This document shows, piece after piece, positions 49,901 to 61,700 of a DNA stretch of 64,000 nucleotides. The notes under the pieces are model-generated. The model was not told the DNA's origin. It saw only the letters and a program-made list of their open reading frames with translations, and made no database searches. The position numbers were made by a program, and so were the translations under genes. How positions within the stretch are numbered: position 1 is the stretch's first letter; the number at the start of each line of letters is the position of its first letter. Origin of the DNA: Macropodus opercularis (Eukaryota > Chordata > Actinopteri > Anabantiformes > Osphronemidae); NCBI GenBank assembly GCA_030770545.1, contig CM061099.1, forward strand, positions 13,833,001-13,897,000. Reading direction: 5' to 3'.

Positions 49901-52088
49901 TAAACATTGCTCATTGCCTAGTGCATTAAAAGGTGATTGCTCGTGCTATCTATGTGTGCTGCAGAATGGCCTTTTGGAAAGTTAATTCTGTCCTTCTGGC
50001 TCCTGAGCAGTTACAAGGAAAATGTCTCTTTTCTAAACCCCAGAGAAACTGCGACGCAAGGAGCCTCTTGAGCCTCTGCAGGAAAGCACTCCTGCAAAGT
50101 ACTTGCTCTAAACCTTGACACTGACATGACATTGGAACAACTGCTTCATGATTCATTGTGTAAAGTGCAAGTTTTAAATCTTGTTCATGAATAAGTGCCT
50201 TAAAAGGAAGTTTTCTGGAGACCAGACAGCACAGCAGCAATAGAGTTCGAAGGACATTAGTGTCAATACTGTGGCTTAAATGAGTAGCGTGTAAATATAT
50301 TTGAAAAGATGTTGGGTTTCTGTCTGATCAGCAGGAGTGTTTACTAAAACTTTCCTCTGTGTCCATCTCGATGAAAACTGATGGAGGAACCTTAAACTAA
50401 ATAACCATCCATTGTGTAGAGCAAACAGTGAGCGTCCCAGTGATGTACTGGAAAAGAAATGAATGGTCGTCTCAGTCTGGGTTTACGTAGGTTCCTCCCG
50501 TGGTCTGAAATGATTAATTACCTTACAGGACGATAATATGCACCAAGACTAATAACAATACAATAACAAACAAAAACATGTATATAAGTAGTACACACAC
50601 AAAAGACAAACGCAGGAAAGTAAAATGAATCCATAATTTCCATCTACAGATTCTCCGCCATAAACCACCTTGGAATGTTCTCTTACCTTTTCACACATTC
50701 ATAAATGTCACATCAGCTCCGCAGGGGACCGTTGGGTAACGCACAGCTCAGCAAAATCTAATCAGCTAAACACTTCTGGAAGAATAACCTACACCTATAT
50801 GAGCCATGAAGTAAGAACAAGTCTGCTCATTAGACTCAAAATAACAGAAACAAGTGAGACTCCGTGCAAATAAATAACAAAACAATGATAAGGAAAATAG
50901 CACATGTAAGGGTCTTTTTGTGAAAATTCAATGCTGTTTTAATAACAGTACCGCAGGCAGCACAAGGAGGAAATGTCCTCTGCAGAAATTAAAAGAAAAT
51001 CCAGATGAACCTGCTTGGGTCCAGCAGTTTCCCCGAGATAAAATTTCACAACGTCAGCAGAATCCCTAATTGGAGGATGAAGGATGACTGACAGCTAGTT
51101 AGCGCTGCGCAGTTAATGACGTTGGAGAGAATGGACAGAAGAAGGTCGTTAAACTCGGGCTGCTTTCAGAGAGGGATGATTTATTGAAGCATACAACCTT
51201 TGCTTTACTACTACTGGCAAAAAGGGAAATCAAAGACCAGCTGACACAATGTGGCCGATTCCCTTTATTTGCTCTTTCTGGCCACTGAACCTTTCATCAG
51301 TTTAGTTGGAGAAACACCACATCTAGATGAGATTTAGCCTGTGACTCTAAATTATGACGTTTTAACGGAGGCCTCAGCGAATCATACAAGATTTTAAAAG
51401 TCTACTTTTAAAATGTTTTCCTCTGCAAGAGACGTCAGGCCACGCTAATCAATGTCCATTAAGAACTCACCCACATGCAACGACTGCTTTCTGTTGCTCA
51501 TTGTATTCTAGGTTTATACAAACACGCAGGCGCAGATGGTGTTTAAGATCTGATACACAGGTCTGTCTCCAGACGCAGCACACTTCTCACCCACGCCTCA
51601 GAGCGAATCTGTATCAGCCCAAGGCACCGGACAGACCTGAGATCGAAGCCGTTTGAAGTTTTACATTTAGAAATCATGCACTTTGACCTTGCTGAAGCCC
51701 TCTGAGGACTGAGGGATGGAATATTTCTGGTGTGAAGCACTCAAAGGCTTTTTCCTGGCAAACTGTGAAGAGACCTGTTGGCGCAGGGCATGAGAGGCCA
51801 GGTAGCGCTGGGGTTCAATGTGCATGCAAAGAAACAGGAGACCGTGTAGTAGTGTAATAAAAAAATCTGTCTATGGGACAACAATGTGAAAAGAGACAGT
51901 GCAGGCAAAAGAAGGTAGAATTTTTTTAATTCGTTAATTCACCAGATGCTTTGGACGGATACTGTTTTACGAAGTGTCGTAAATTAAGTTGAGGCTGAGA
52001 TTAGATTTTCTTTTCCTTTGTTTGTTTTGTCCTTCTCCATGAATGGACCGTTGTCTATTGTTAACCTTTAAGTGTACATATAAATTGA
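46923..52088. other. Single-copy, mainly non-coding DNA
   Basis: I see no convincing gene here. There is a short (TA)n at 47590-47603. Frames are short and without recognisable domains. Several AT-rich stretches dense in homeodomain-type sites (for example 48200-48370 and 49890-50030) could be conserved non-coding elements, but this cannot be judged without alignment. Confidence 0.5.
47802..47846 (+). CDS. Possible terminal coding exon (very tentative)
   Basis: A pyrimidine-rich tract ending in CTCTCTGCAG (AG at 47800-47801) is followed by a short open frame reading DDTQAAWVSLQQLS then stop. AATAAA lies at 47939-47944. The peptide loosely recalls the end of Nudix-type domains (D-x-W-V motifs), but 14 residues cannot support an assignment. 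No upstream exon is evident, and the array lies to the left. Confidence 0.13.
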   Translation, partial: DDTQAAWVSLQQLS

Positions 52089-52400
52089 AGGAAGCTGCTT
52101 TAAGAGAGCAGAGCAGTGGAAATCTTTGAGCGTACGGATGCCATATCGGCTGCCGATCGGAAATCTATGCCCGAGAGAATGAGAATGTAGGCTCGCGACA
52201 GCTGCACACAGAGGAAGAACACTATGGATGATTTAATGGCTGCTTCCACTACGCAAAATATGGATGTCGTTGGCTTGGCGGAGCATCACGTGAGCGCTTC
52301 AGAACACGGCAGCGGTGCACTATGAAGTGACGTCTCACCGCGCTGGGCAAGAGCTCGTTCTAGGAAAGAGGACACAAACTAGCCTCCAGCTTCCCAAGGA
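52089..52400 (+). other. CpG-richer patch with a candidate first exon
   Basis: This stretch has more CpG than its surroundings. An ATG in good context (ACTATGG, 52224) opens 22 codons (MDDLMAASTTQNMDVVGLAE...) that reach a good splice donor GTGAGC at 52290. Read through, the frame stops at 52325. It could be a promoter/first exon or chance. I do not recognise the peptide. Confidence 0.18.
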
Positions 52401-52597
52401 GCTGTCACAGTGATGTAGCACTCGCAGACAAAATGTTCAGTCCGCTCAATTCCCTGGCCGCTCCAGTTTTGTAAAGAGGTCCTTTTAAGACTGAGCAATC
52501 AACAGAGTGGGTTTTTTTTTACGAGAAAACTTACACCAGAGGCATCAAATATGGGGCTTTTGATCTTGTAAGCTGTGTTCCTGTTCTGCTGCATGTG

Positions 52598-52598
<1 letters not shown>

Positions 52599-52637
<39 letters not shown>
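52599..52637. repeat. (TG)n microsatellite
   Basis: About 19 uninterrupted TG units. Confidence 0.95.
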
Positions 52638-52639
<2 letters not shown>

Positions 52640-52640
<1 letters not shown>

Positions 52641-54999
52641 TTTGTGTGCATGAGTCTCTGAATCTCTGGAACATTATAAGCCAAGGATTTAGGCCACGGT
52701 TTTCTAGGTTATACCTAAAAGCCACCTGTCTGTTTAAATCACAGTTGGGTGATTTAAAATATTAGCACAGAAATAAGCGCTTATGTGACTGGAGAGGAAA
52801 TTTCTCGCACAATAAAAAATAATTGCAGGAAATAATAAAACATAGGCTCCTGCTGACTGTTGCAGGCTGCACGTCGTTTTTTTTTTGTTCAGAGATGCAG
52901 GATTAACAGCCACTGGGCACTTTCTGAAGACTGTACTGACAAACAGTAAGAGAAGTTAAGAAGCCAGTCATTAAAATCCCCCCAAGCCTGCAAACGAGAC
53001 ACAGCTAAACGAGCCCATGAGGAGCTTCTGTGACTGCATGTGGAGGGATTTGCTTCGTTATTGGACTTCTGCCAGTCTCTTACGTAAAACTTGAACATAT
53101 TTTAGCATAATGAACTGCAGGGCTGAATATGTCAGTGTTGCGGGGATTTCCCGCATTCACACGATGAGACGGGTGCTGAATATGCGTTTCAAGTCGAGAA
53201 AGTCAAGTGGCAACACAAAACAATCTCATACAAGAAAATCTGCGTGTAGTTACTTCAGCTGCCTCATTATTTCATGACTCCTGGAGAAATCGTACCAGTC
53301 GTCAAGCAGTAAAACACAACAGAGGAGTCTTTAAACGGGCCATTTAGGTCGGAGGTTGCTTTAACTCTGAGCACACAGAGAAATAAGGATGTGGTTTCTA
53401 TATGCATTCCATTACCCTGTAAGGCTCTAGACTGAAGTGTGGACCTTTAGTTCATTTTAAAGTTACAGAATTAGGGCTCACGGCAGAGACTACGGTACAT
53501 AAATGCAGATTTATCCGACCTAAGGTTCAAGCAGTACAACTATTCTTCACATGTAAATGAATTACTTGTACAAGAAAACGTATTTTGCATTATTAACAAC
53601 AAGTGGAAAACAAAATAACTTCATCATAACTTTATCATTCTTCTTTACTTGTCTGATCCTGGGCGGCCAGCAGCTGCGTTGACCCTGCTCAGTAAACAGG
53701 TTGGCTGACCTACATAGTGAAGGTCGAACCCTAGACGCCCGAATTTGCATTGCAAATGTCCACCACAGGATCCACTGACATGACTGTGAAGGACAGCCAC
53801 AATCAGCGAAAGCGATTAATATTGTATTCACACTCCTCTCACGTTTATTTTGCCATTTGCTATCTTTTCACACCTCTTCAGCCAATTGTTGGCTTCACCT
53901 CAGGCGCTCAGGGCACTGTAATCATCAGATGTTATTTAAATTCAATTTCACTGATAACTTTTCAATTTGTTTGCATAATTAAGGAAAGCCCAGGGTGCCC
54001 AGCATCGTCCCTGAAACCAGTGGTGCAATAAACTTGTTTTTCAATTCTCCAGGACTGGATGAATGTTAATATTCTCTTATGCAGCTTGGTATGTAGGTGT
54101 GATTTACAGCTCACCGTGCTTTCAGTGCAGTCTGCATCTCTGAGCTGAAAATAAAGCTCACTCTTACGTTGGCAGTGAAACACGCTGCATCAGTCAAACA
54201 GATGTCTGTGCAGCTCTCTTCAGGGCTCCTATCATGGCTGTTCATGAATAGTCTCTGCTTGGCCAAGGTGCATGCGTCTCTTTGCAGAAGCACCTGTGTT
54301 GGTGCTATAGAGCCCAGACATGGAGATGATGGATTAACGTTGGGGGAATTAAACTAAACTAAACTAAAGAAAGGTGTTATCTAGGCTATAGACATTTAAT
54401 TAACAAAAAGCACAGTGGATCAAATGTAAAAACATAAAACGTTGCAAACACGTGATCCCACACATGAAACATTTCAACAAAATAGTGATTCGGTCTAATT
54501 CTGTCATGTTTCCCAGTAACAGCTGCGTTGTTTTACAGTAGAAAGAAAGAAGTCATCACGACAGAAGTTTCCTCAGAGTTTACTCAGACTATAAACTGAT
54601 TACTTTAAACCTACTCAGACATTAAAATATGTTGTGATTCATAAAGTCACTAGAGGCAGTTCAGTCCTTGAAAGTGACAGAATATATGACATCAACTATC
54701 CAACATAATTGAAGACCATGGAATTAAAGCATTGAAAAGTACAAGGAATATCCTTGAGAGTCGAGCACCTGCACCTCTATATAGACTTCACACATCTGGT
54801 TTGTTACAGTAAGAAGACTGTATGAAACATATTAAATATAATATTAACACAAAGTGTCTGATGCCTTGATGACGGCCTCAGACTGTGCTTCTCTAACCTC
54901 AACATCGTTTAATGAGAAGCTCTTATCTCTGTCAGCCCTCGAATGAAGCGCTACATAAAGAGTCTGTGACCGTGTGTCATCCACACTGAGATGGACTAT
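52640..54999. other. Single-copy non-coding DNA
   Basis: No gene recognised. It contains a four-copy TAAAC repeat (54350-54368) and the POU-type palindrome at 53743. The stretch of about 53740-54020 is AT-rich with homeodomain-like motifs (GATTAAT, GCATAATTAA). Confidence 0.45.
53743..53757. promoter_or_regulatory. POU/octamer palindrome
   Basis: ATTTGCATTGCAAAT contains the octamer ATTTGCAT and an inverted ATTTGCAA. It matches the palindromic Oct element (PORE, ATTTGAAATGCAAAT) at 13 of 15 positions. A chance match is possible. Confidence 0.25.
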
Positions 55000-55034
<35 letters not shown>

Positions 55035-55045
55035 ACCACACACAC
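55000..55045. repeat. (CA)n microsatellite, interrupted
   Basis: CA units with AAAC and CCAC interruptions near the 3' end. Confidence 0.95.
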
Positions 55046-55445
55046 TCACTGAGTTTCCATCGTGTCTTGTTACTTACTTATATTTCTTTGTATTTTAAAT
55101 TGAGCAATATTCTTCCCACGTTTGTGGAAAACCGATCATTGCAGCAATGTAAGCCCAGGTTCATGTTGGAGCCACGGTATCAGCCGGGCCTCTTTTTGGT
55201 CATTCTCCTAAACCCAGAGAACGGATCCATCCGCTGAGCTGACGGATGTGTGTCTTGTGTTTTCTGTTCTTTTTCTCTTCTGTTCAGTTGTTTCTTTTCT
55301 TGGCTGCCAGCAGTATGTGGGTCAGACGTTTTGGTTGCCCCACCAGATCTTTACGGCGAGCGTTGCTTGTCTGAGTGTAATTCAAGCGTAATTAGTGTGC
55401 AACCGGTTTCCCAGTAACCCAGTAAGACGGCAGGAGCCTGAGACG

Positions 55446-55598
55446 ATGACGGCCGCAGACGGAGAGCACAGGATCTCGGTGCTCTCCGCTAACCTGCGGC
55501 CTACTTTCAGCGAGACAGAACGACGTCGACTCTTTAACTGGATCGCTAACACATGGGAGAGGAGCTTCAAAGCCAGCGAACAGGATGTTGCAGCGTGA
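55446..55598 (+). CDS. Candidate 50-codon open frame, unknown
   Basis: ATG at 55446 opens a GC-richer frame ending at 55598. It includes SETERRRLFNWIANTWERSF, a basic and aromatic stretch that looks more protein-like than the neighbouring frames. The frame is also open upstream to 55395. No domain is recognised, and no clear splice donor lies before the stop. It may be an exon, a small gene, a relic or chance. Confidence 0.2.
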   Translation: MTAADGEHRISVLSANLRPTFSETERRRLFNWIANTWERSFKASEQDVAA

Positions 55599-55599
55599 T

Positions 55600-57943
55600 T
55601 ACATCACAAATGTCGATATGAAGCCAAACATATATAAGCGTGACTGATTTTATGATGTGATTAAGAGATGTGTGACAGACGCTGATGATGGCGATGAACA
55701 GCGGAATACTTTGAAACTTCATTTCTCCAGAGCACGTTGAATTGAATCTGTGTGTTGTGTTTTTCATGCCGTTTGTTTTAAATCTTCATTTATTTGAACA
55801 GACCTCCGTTAAAAGAAGGGGCCGATGGCAGCACTGCTCCTTGTTGTCTATGCTGCTGAATCAACATTTTCTATAAAACACAACTGGACATTCATCACGA
55901 AACTGTACCTGCTCCCGAAAAGCAGCAGCAAACGATAAACATGACAGAAAACAAAGGAGGAAAAGCAGCGTCAGCAGCTTTAAAGCTGTAACATTCTGGA
56001 GCTTAACTACACCTTGAGGGCCGTGGAGGAACTGTGGCCCGTGCTCGACAATGAAAATGACTCTCTGAACCCCAGGCCAGCTGGAAAAATGGACAGTGAC
56101 ACACACAAACCGGCAGAGCTGGACCAAAGAGGGAAGTCAATAGGTTAATAGTGGCGGCTCTGAAGGTCGAACAACACAATGGGGTCATTATTGGAAAAAC
56201 CTTTTTGTGTCACTTTGTGAATATTCAGATTATTGATTATTTGTAGAAGTGCTTTGTCATTTTTTTGTGAAAAGTAATCAGCTGGGATCGATGAAGGATA
56301 ATAAATGGACCTCGCAAAAAAAGCAAAACAACCTCCTTTCTTGACCGTTTTGACCGATTCTGCTCACAAATAAAACAACAAAAAAACAAAATGATGGTGT
56401 TGATGTGTGATGAAATACAAGCTATGCTAAGTGTAAACGCATCTCGCCTGAAAGCTTCCAACTTTTATGATCATAGAAAAGAAAACTTCCTTTTAAGCAA
56501 TATTTTTATGTTTCTTTTTGTCTGTTTTCTTTTCTATGGGAACTACATGTACCTGAGCCCTTTGTAAAGAAATTACAAGTAGCAACAACAACAACAACAA
56601 CAACAAAAGCGATGACATCAGAAAACATACGGATCAAAATCCACTATTTGCTTCCTCGGGAAATAGATTGTCACAAACAGGTTTTATTTAGGCTTCACCT
56701 GGCACCTTTTGTTTGCTGCACATTTAACCTGAACATTAGTCACAGTCGTTAGTCTTTGTGTAATTAAAAGCAGCTGGACACACAGTCAGCTAATGTCAGC
56801 TAAGCTTATGTGTATGTAGACACAGAGTCATGCACACACACACACCCCCACACACACTCACACACACACCTGGGAGTGTATATGTGAGCTTTAACTCATG
56901 TGGGTGCGAAGATGCGACAGATAAGTGTCGTGTCGTGTCGTGGAGCAGTTGTAATGTGTAAAGAGGAAAAGGCTTCACTATGTAAGGTTTATGAAACCAG
57001 GGATGACACGGCAAACAGTCACCTAATGCATCAAGCAGCACTGGTCCTAGAATTAGTACGCATGTGATTTAAAAATGCGACCACGTTAGTCACACATGGT
57101 AAAAAAGACTCAATGTATTTATTAATGTGCAGTGGAGATAATGTGATTGAAATATTGTGACTTTGCTGTCAGTCAGTGATGAATGCACATATTTATCCCC
57201 GAAAATATTTTACTGGATTTATTTTATAGTTTATTACTGTTTTACTTCGGTAAACGTCTCTGTTGTCTTTATCAGAGTTCCTGAAATGTGAGAACATCAC
57301 ATAAGATTTTCAGTGCACTGACTAAGCTTTACTCCCTTCACGCTAATTAAAAGCTAATAACAGGGTCACAGCAATGTGGCTTTTTGCATTCGTCACCTTG
57401 ACCAGTCTATTATACTATAGCTTCTGTGTTAATGACATCAGTGACGTCTTGGCACATCTGCAATGAAGCAAAGTTGTGTGGAAATGCTTTGCGCTGCTGA
57501 TCATGCAGACTTTGTAGTGACACAGATAAAGAAAGGACAAAGAATGTGATACAGCCATGAAAAATACTGAGAAAAGCACCAAAGTACAAAATACGCAAGA
57601 GCCACCAACACGTTATTTTGTTAAATGCTTGTGTAAAGACTAAACTAATTTGAGGCAGATGTCGATTCAAAACTTTAATCTTGGGGCTTTTTGAGGATAA
57701 AGATCTGAATGCAGTGAAATATAATCGCTCGTTAAGTTACAGCATATTTATTGACAAGCAGTAGTTTCCTTTCCGCTCCCAGCAAATGCAGATACAGAGC
57801 AGCACTAGCATTGACTAGGTCCCTGAGGAGCCCGGCTGTGTGTAGCTTTATTGATACCATGTGCCTCAGTGCCTGCTGCTGCATCGCTACCCACCAGCCT
57901 GCCGCTGGTTAAAACAAGCTTGACCCCCAGCGTCATCGCAGCT
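55600..57943. other. Single-copy non-coding DNA with simple repeats
   Basis: No gene recognised. Simple repeats: (CAA)n 56583-56607, imperfect CA tract 56832-56870, (GTGTC)n 56925-56941. Confidence 0.5.
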
Positions 57944-57983
57944 CAGCTATCGAAGAGACAACGCAGCTATCGAAGAGACAACG
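57944..57983. repeat. 20-bp perfect tandem duplication
   Basis: CAGCTATCGAAGAGACAACG occurs twice in direct succession, about 100 bp upstream of the retrotransposon. Confidence 0.9.
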
Positions 57984-58078
57984 CAGCAACCTGGGCTCAG
58001 TTACCAGACACCACCTGTGCTCTGCATCCACTTCTAAACCTGCTTGATGATGAAGCGTGAGAATGAGGAGCCAAGTCA

Positions 58079-58082
58079 TTGA
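58079..58082. other. Target-site duplication, left copy (TTGA)
   Basis: TTGA precedes the 5' LTR and follows the 3' LTR (63662-63665). If the last LTR base is counted as host, the repeat reads ATTGA (5 bp). I prefer 4 bp because the LTR then has perfect TGTGACA/TGTCACA ends. Confidence 0.75.
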
Positions 58083-58698
58083 TGTGACAGTTGGACCTGC
58101 TCCCCCACCAGGGGGAGCCATTTGGACTTTTGAGTTTGTTCCTTGTCTGTTCCCCTACTGGTTTCCCTTGTCCACACCTGTTTGTAATCATTGTTAGTCT
58201 GTCTTCATATACCCCTGTCTGTTAGTCTCTCGTTGCTGGTGTGTCATCCCTGATTGCTTGTCTCGTCGTTCTCCCTCGTCCCCGACCTCTAGCTCTGTTC
58301 TCGTCAAGTAAGTTAGTCAGTTCGTTTTGTAGCCTTTGTCTTGTTCCTGCGTTTGCAGTGTTTTGATTTCAGTAAATGGTAACTTGGTTTGTTTTGTCCC
58401 GCTTGCGGTGATTTTGTTTTCTAGTCAGTCAGTGAGGTTTATTAGTGTTAATTTTGTAGAGTCCCGCCTTGCGGTGAATTTTGGTTTGTAGCAGTTTCGT
58501 AAGTTAGATCGTAGTGTGATTTGTTCCATTATCGTTTTGAGTTGCTCTTTGTTTGTTTCCCAAATTATAGTGTTGTCCAGCTCGGCTGTGAATCTCTGTT
58601 CGCTAATTAATTTAATAAAATATTGTGTAGCGGAAGATCTGCCTCTTTGGGTTCATTTGCACTTGGGTCCTACACCACCACGTACTTGGTTTGTCACA
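58083..58698 (+). repeat. 5' LTR
   Basis: 616 bp, starting TGTGACA and ending TGTCACA (perfect 7-bp inverted ends). It contains a TATA-like CATATA at 58206-58211, a predicted transcript start near 58235, and AATAAA at 58614-58619. Two similar segments (CCCGCTTGCGGTGATTTTG at 58398; CCCGCCTTGCGGTGAATTTT at 58463) form an internal duplication with CCGC/GCGG hairpins. Confidence 0.95.
58206..58244 (+). promoter_or_regulatory. LTR core promoter and predicted RNA 5' end
   Basis: TATA at 58208 lies 27 bp upstream of GCTGGTGTGT (58235-58244). That 10-mer is the exact complement of the segment just after the LTR (58701-58710). A start near 58235 would put the complementary stretch at the very 5' end of the RNA. 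Confidence 0.55.
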
Positions 58699-58700
58699 GT

Positions 58701-58710
58701 ACACACCAGC
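58701..58710 (+). promoter_or_regulatory. Putative self-priming primer-binding site
   Basis: ACACACCAGC begins 2 bases after the LTR and pairs perfectly with 58235-58244. In Tf1-type elements, including fish sushi, the RNA 5' end folds back on such a site and is cleaved to prime minus-strand synthesis. No TGG-initiated tRNA-complementary site adjoins the LTR. The first TGG (58716) lies inside the gag start. Confidence 0.55.
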
Positions 58711-58714
58711 CCAC

Positions 58715-61700
58715 ATGGACCCAGCATCTGAGCCCAGGGTTGAGCTTCCAGCAGCCATCTCTGGCCCTTCTCAGGCTTCACAGCCGGGGGAGAGTAGATC
58801 TGAGCTCGAGGAGGTTAGAGAGACGGCTGAACATGCACTCCGACTGAGTCGTCACTTTCAGTCGGAGGTCAGGCTGGCGCTGCCAAACCGATTCAGTGGC
58901 GAGGCAGCACAGTGCGAGACCTTTTTGTCCTCGCTTCGGCTCAAGTTTGAGCTTGAACCCCTGTCATTTTGTACTGAGAGGAGGAAAGTGACATTCACTC
59001 TCTCTCAGCTGGAGGGGCGTGCCCTAGATTGGGGAATAGCCGAATGGAACCGGTGCGCTGAGTGCTGCGGCAGCTTTAAGAAGTTCGCAGAGGAGCTGTC
59101 ACTCGTTTTCAACCCAGCCGCCAGTCGCCGCGTCACCGCTGCAACTATGTTTCGTCTGTCCCAGAGTGAGAGATCGGTGTATGAATACACCATTGAGTTT
59201 CGTACATTGGCGGCCCGTTTGGATTGGCCGGAGGCCATATTAGTAGACAAGTATTATGAGGGGCTGGCCAGCAGGATAAAGGACGAGATGGTAGGAGGCG
59301 TTCTCCCTACGTCTCTGCATGAGCTTACGTCTCTGGCAGCTGCCGTGGACCAGCGGCACCGCGAACGAGGGCAGGAGCGGCGGTTACGGGGAAGCACCTG
59401 GAGAGCTCGGATCAACCGCCCGCCCCTAGCAGAGTACCGGCGGGGATCGCCCGGTTCCGAGGGGCGGCTCAATCTGGAATGGCAGGCCCCGCGTCGTCCA
59501 TCGGCTCCGCCCATGTTCACCTCGTCACCGGCAACTCCCGACCCGGCCGTGCCAACCACCGGGGAGGTTCCCATGGAGATCGGCAGGCACCGGCTCTCGG
59601 AGGAGGAACGGAGGAGACGTATGTTCGGTGGTCTGTGTATGTATTGCGGACAGGAGGGCCACAGAGCGGCAAGCTGTCCGTTAAACGGCAAACGCTCACC
59701 AGCAGCCCGGGAGACGCTGGTGAGCAGATCCGTCCGCAAATCTCCTCCCTGCACACCCTCCATGGAGGCTGTTTTTTCCGCGTCCGGTAGAGACCAGACG
59801 GTCTCAGTCCTGGTGGATTCAGGAGCTGAGGCAAACTTTATGGACCTGGACCTGGCCAGGTCGTTGGGGCTGACTTTACACCGCCTGGAGAAGCCAATTA
59901 CGGTAAAGTCTTTCAACCTCATCACTATTCATTCTGTTGATTATCGTACTGAACTGGTGAAGATGACTATGGCCGGCAACCACCAGGAGGTGCTGGATTT
60001 CCATGTGTTTAAGTGTTCTGACTCTCCCGTTATCCTGGGTCTACCCTGGCTCCAGCGACATGACCCACATATCAGCTGGCTTTCATGCAAGATTCTGGGC
60101 TGGAGCAAGTATTGTTTGCAGAATTGCCTTTTGTCTGCACCTCTGCCCTATTGTGTCACACAGGAAGAGGTGGACTCCACTACCACAGATCTCACAGGAG
60201 TACCGAAGGAGTACCACGACCTTGCACTGGTCTTTAGTAAGAAGAAGGCTACTTCTCTTCCGCCACACCGTCCCTACGATTGCGGAATAGATCTACTTCC
60301 GGGAACAACGCCCCCCAAGGGTCGGATCTTTTCTCTCACTCAGCCCGAGCGTGAGGCCATGGATGAATACATCAACGGAGCCTTGGCGTCCGGAATCATC
60401 CGACCATCATCGTCACCGGCGGGAGCCGGGTTCTTCTTCGTTGGTAAGAAAGATGGGGGCTTGCGTCCCTGCATCGACTACAGGGGTCTAAATGAGATCA
60501 CCATTAAAAACAAGTATCCACTACCACTCATCTCTTCGGCGTTCGAGATGCTTCAAGAAGCTAAAGTGTTCACCAAATTGGATCTGAGGAACGCGTATCA
60601 TTTGGTTCGGGTCAAGGAAGGAGATGAGTGGAAAACGGCGTTCAACACACCAAACGGGCACTACGAGTATTTAGTGATGCCGTTCGGCCTCACCAACGCC
60701 CCAGCAGTTTTCCAGGCCCTGGTTAACGACGTCCTACGAGATATGGTTAATCAATTTGTGTTTGTATATTTGGATGACATTCTGATTTATTCTCGCTCAC
60801 AGGATGAGCATGTGAGTCATGTGAGGGCAGTGCTGCTACGCCTGCTCGAGAACCAGCTTTATGTCAAGGCTGAGAAGTGTGATTTCCACACCACCAAGAC
60901 CTCGTTCCTGGGATTCGTTGTGGAACCTGGTAAAGTGAGTATGGACCCCGCCAAGGTGGCGGCCGTCTCAGACTGGGCGAAGCCAAAGAACCGCCAGCAG
61001 CTTCAGCGGTTTCTGGGCTTTGCGAATTTTTATAGGAGATTCATCAAGGACTTTAGTAAGGTTGCAGCACCACTTCATGCCCTCACCTCCACCAAGACAG
61101 CATTTCGGTGGTCTCCCGAGGCGGAAGCGGCATTCACCAGGTTGAAGGGTTTATTCACCTCGGCACCTATCCTTCGCCTGCCTGACCTGTCACGCCAGTT
61201 CGTCGTGGAGGTGGACGCCTCCAACACAGGGGTTGGGGCCATCCTCTCACAACGGTTCGAGGACCAGAAGGTTCATCCTTGTGCCTTTTTTTCCAGGAGG
61301 TTAACCAGTGCGGAGAGAAATTACGACGTGGGGAACCGTGAGCTCTTGGCCGTGAAATTGGCTCTCGAGGAGTGGAGGCATTGGCTCGAGGGCACAACAC
61401 TCCCTTTCCTCGTCTGGACGGATCACAAAAACCTGGAGTATATCCGGACAGCCAGGAGGCTAAATGCTCGTCAGTCACGGTGGGCATTGTTTTTTACCCG
61501 CTTTAACTTTACTCTCTCCTACCGCCCCGGGTCAGAGAACGTCAAGCCGGATGCGCTCTCGAGGCAATTCGAGAGCCCGGAAACTTCAGAATCCACTTCC
61601 TCAGAGGATTTTATACTCGAGCCCACCAGGATTAGGGCTATGCGATGGGATATCGAGTCCCGAGTACGTGAGTTTCGCCACACCCAACCTGTTCCGGAGG

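Noticed and set aside
58691..58714. Extended start of gag-pol at a TTG within the LTR
   Set aside because: The frame is open, but the first ATG is at 58715. A TTG start overlapping the LTR end is not expected in a vertebrate element.
58716..58733. tRNA primer-binding site beginning TGGACCCAGC
   Set aside because: It lies 17 bases past the LTR and within the gag start codon region. I could not match it to a tRNA 3' end, and the self-complementary site fits better.
59254..59925. Antisense 223-codon frame inside gag
   Set aside because: It lies opposite the intact gag-pol frame, follows its codon pattern, and shows no domain of its own.
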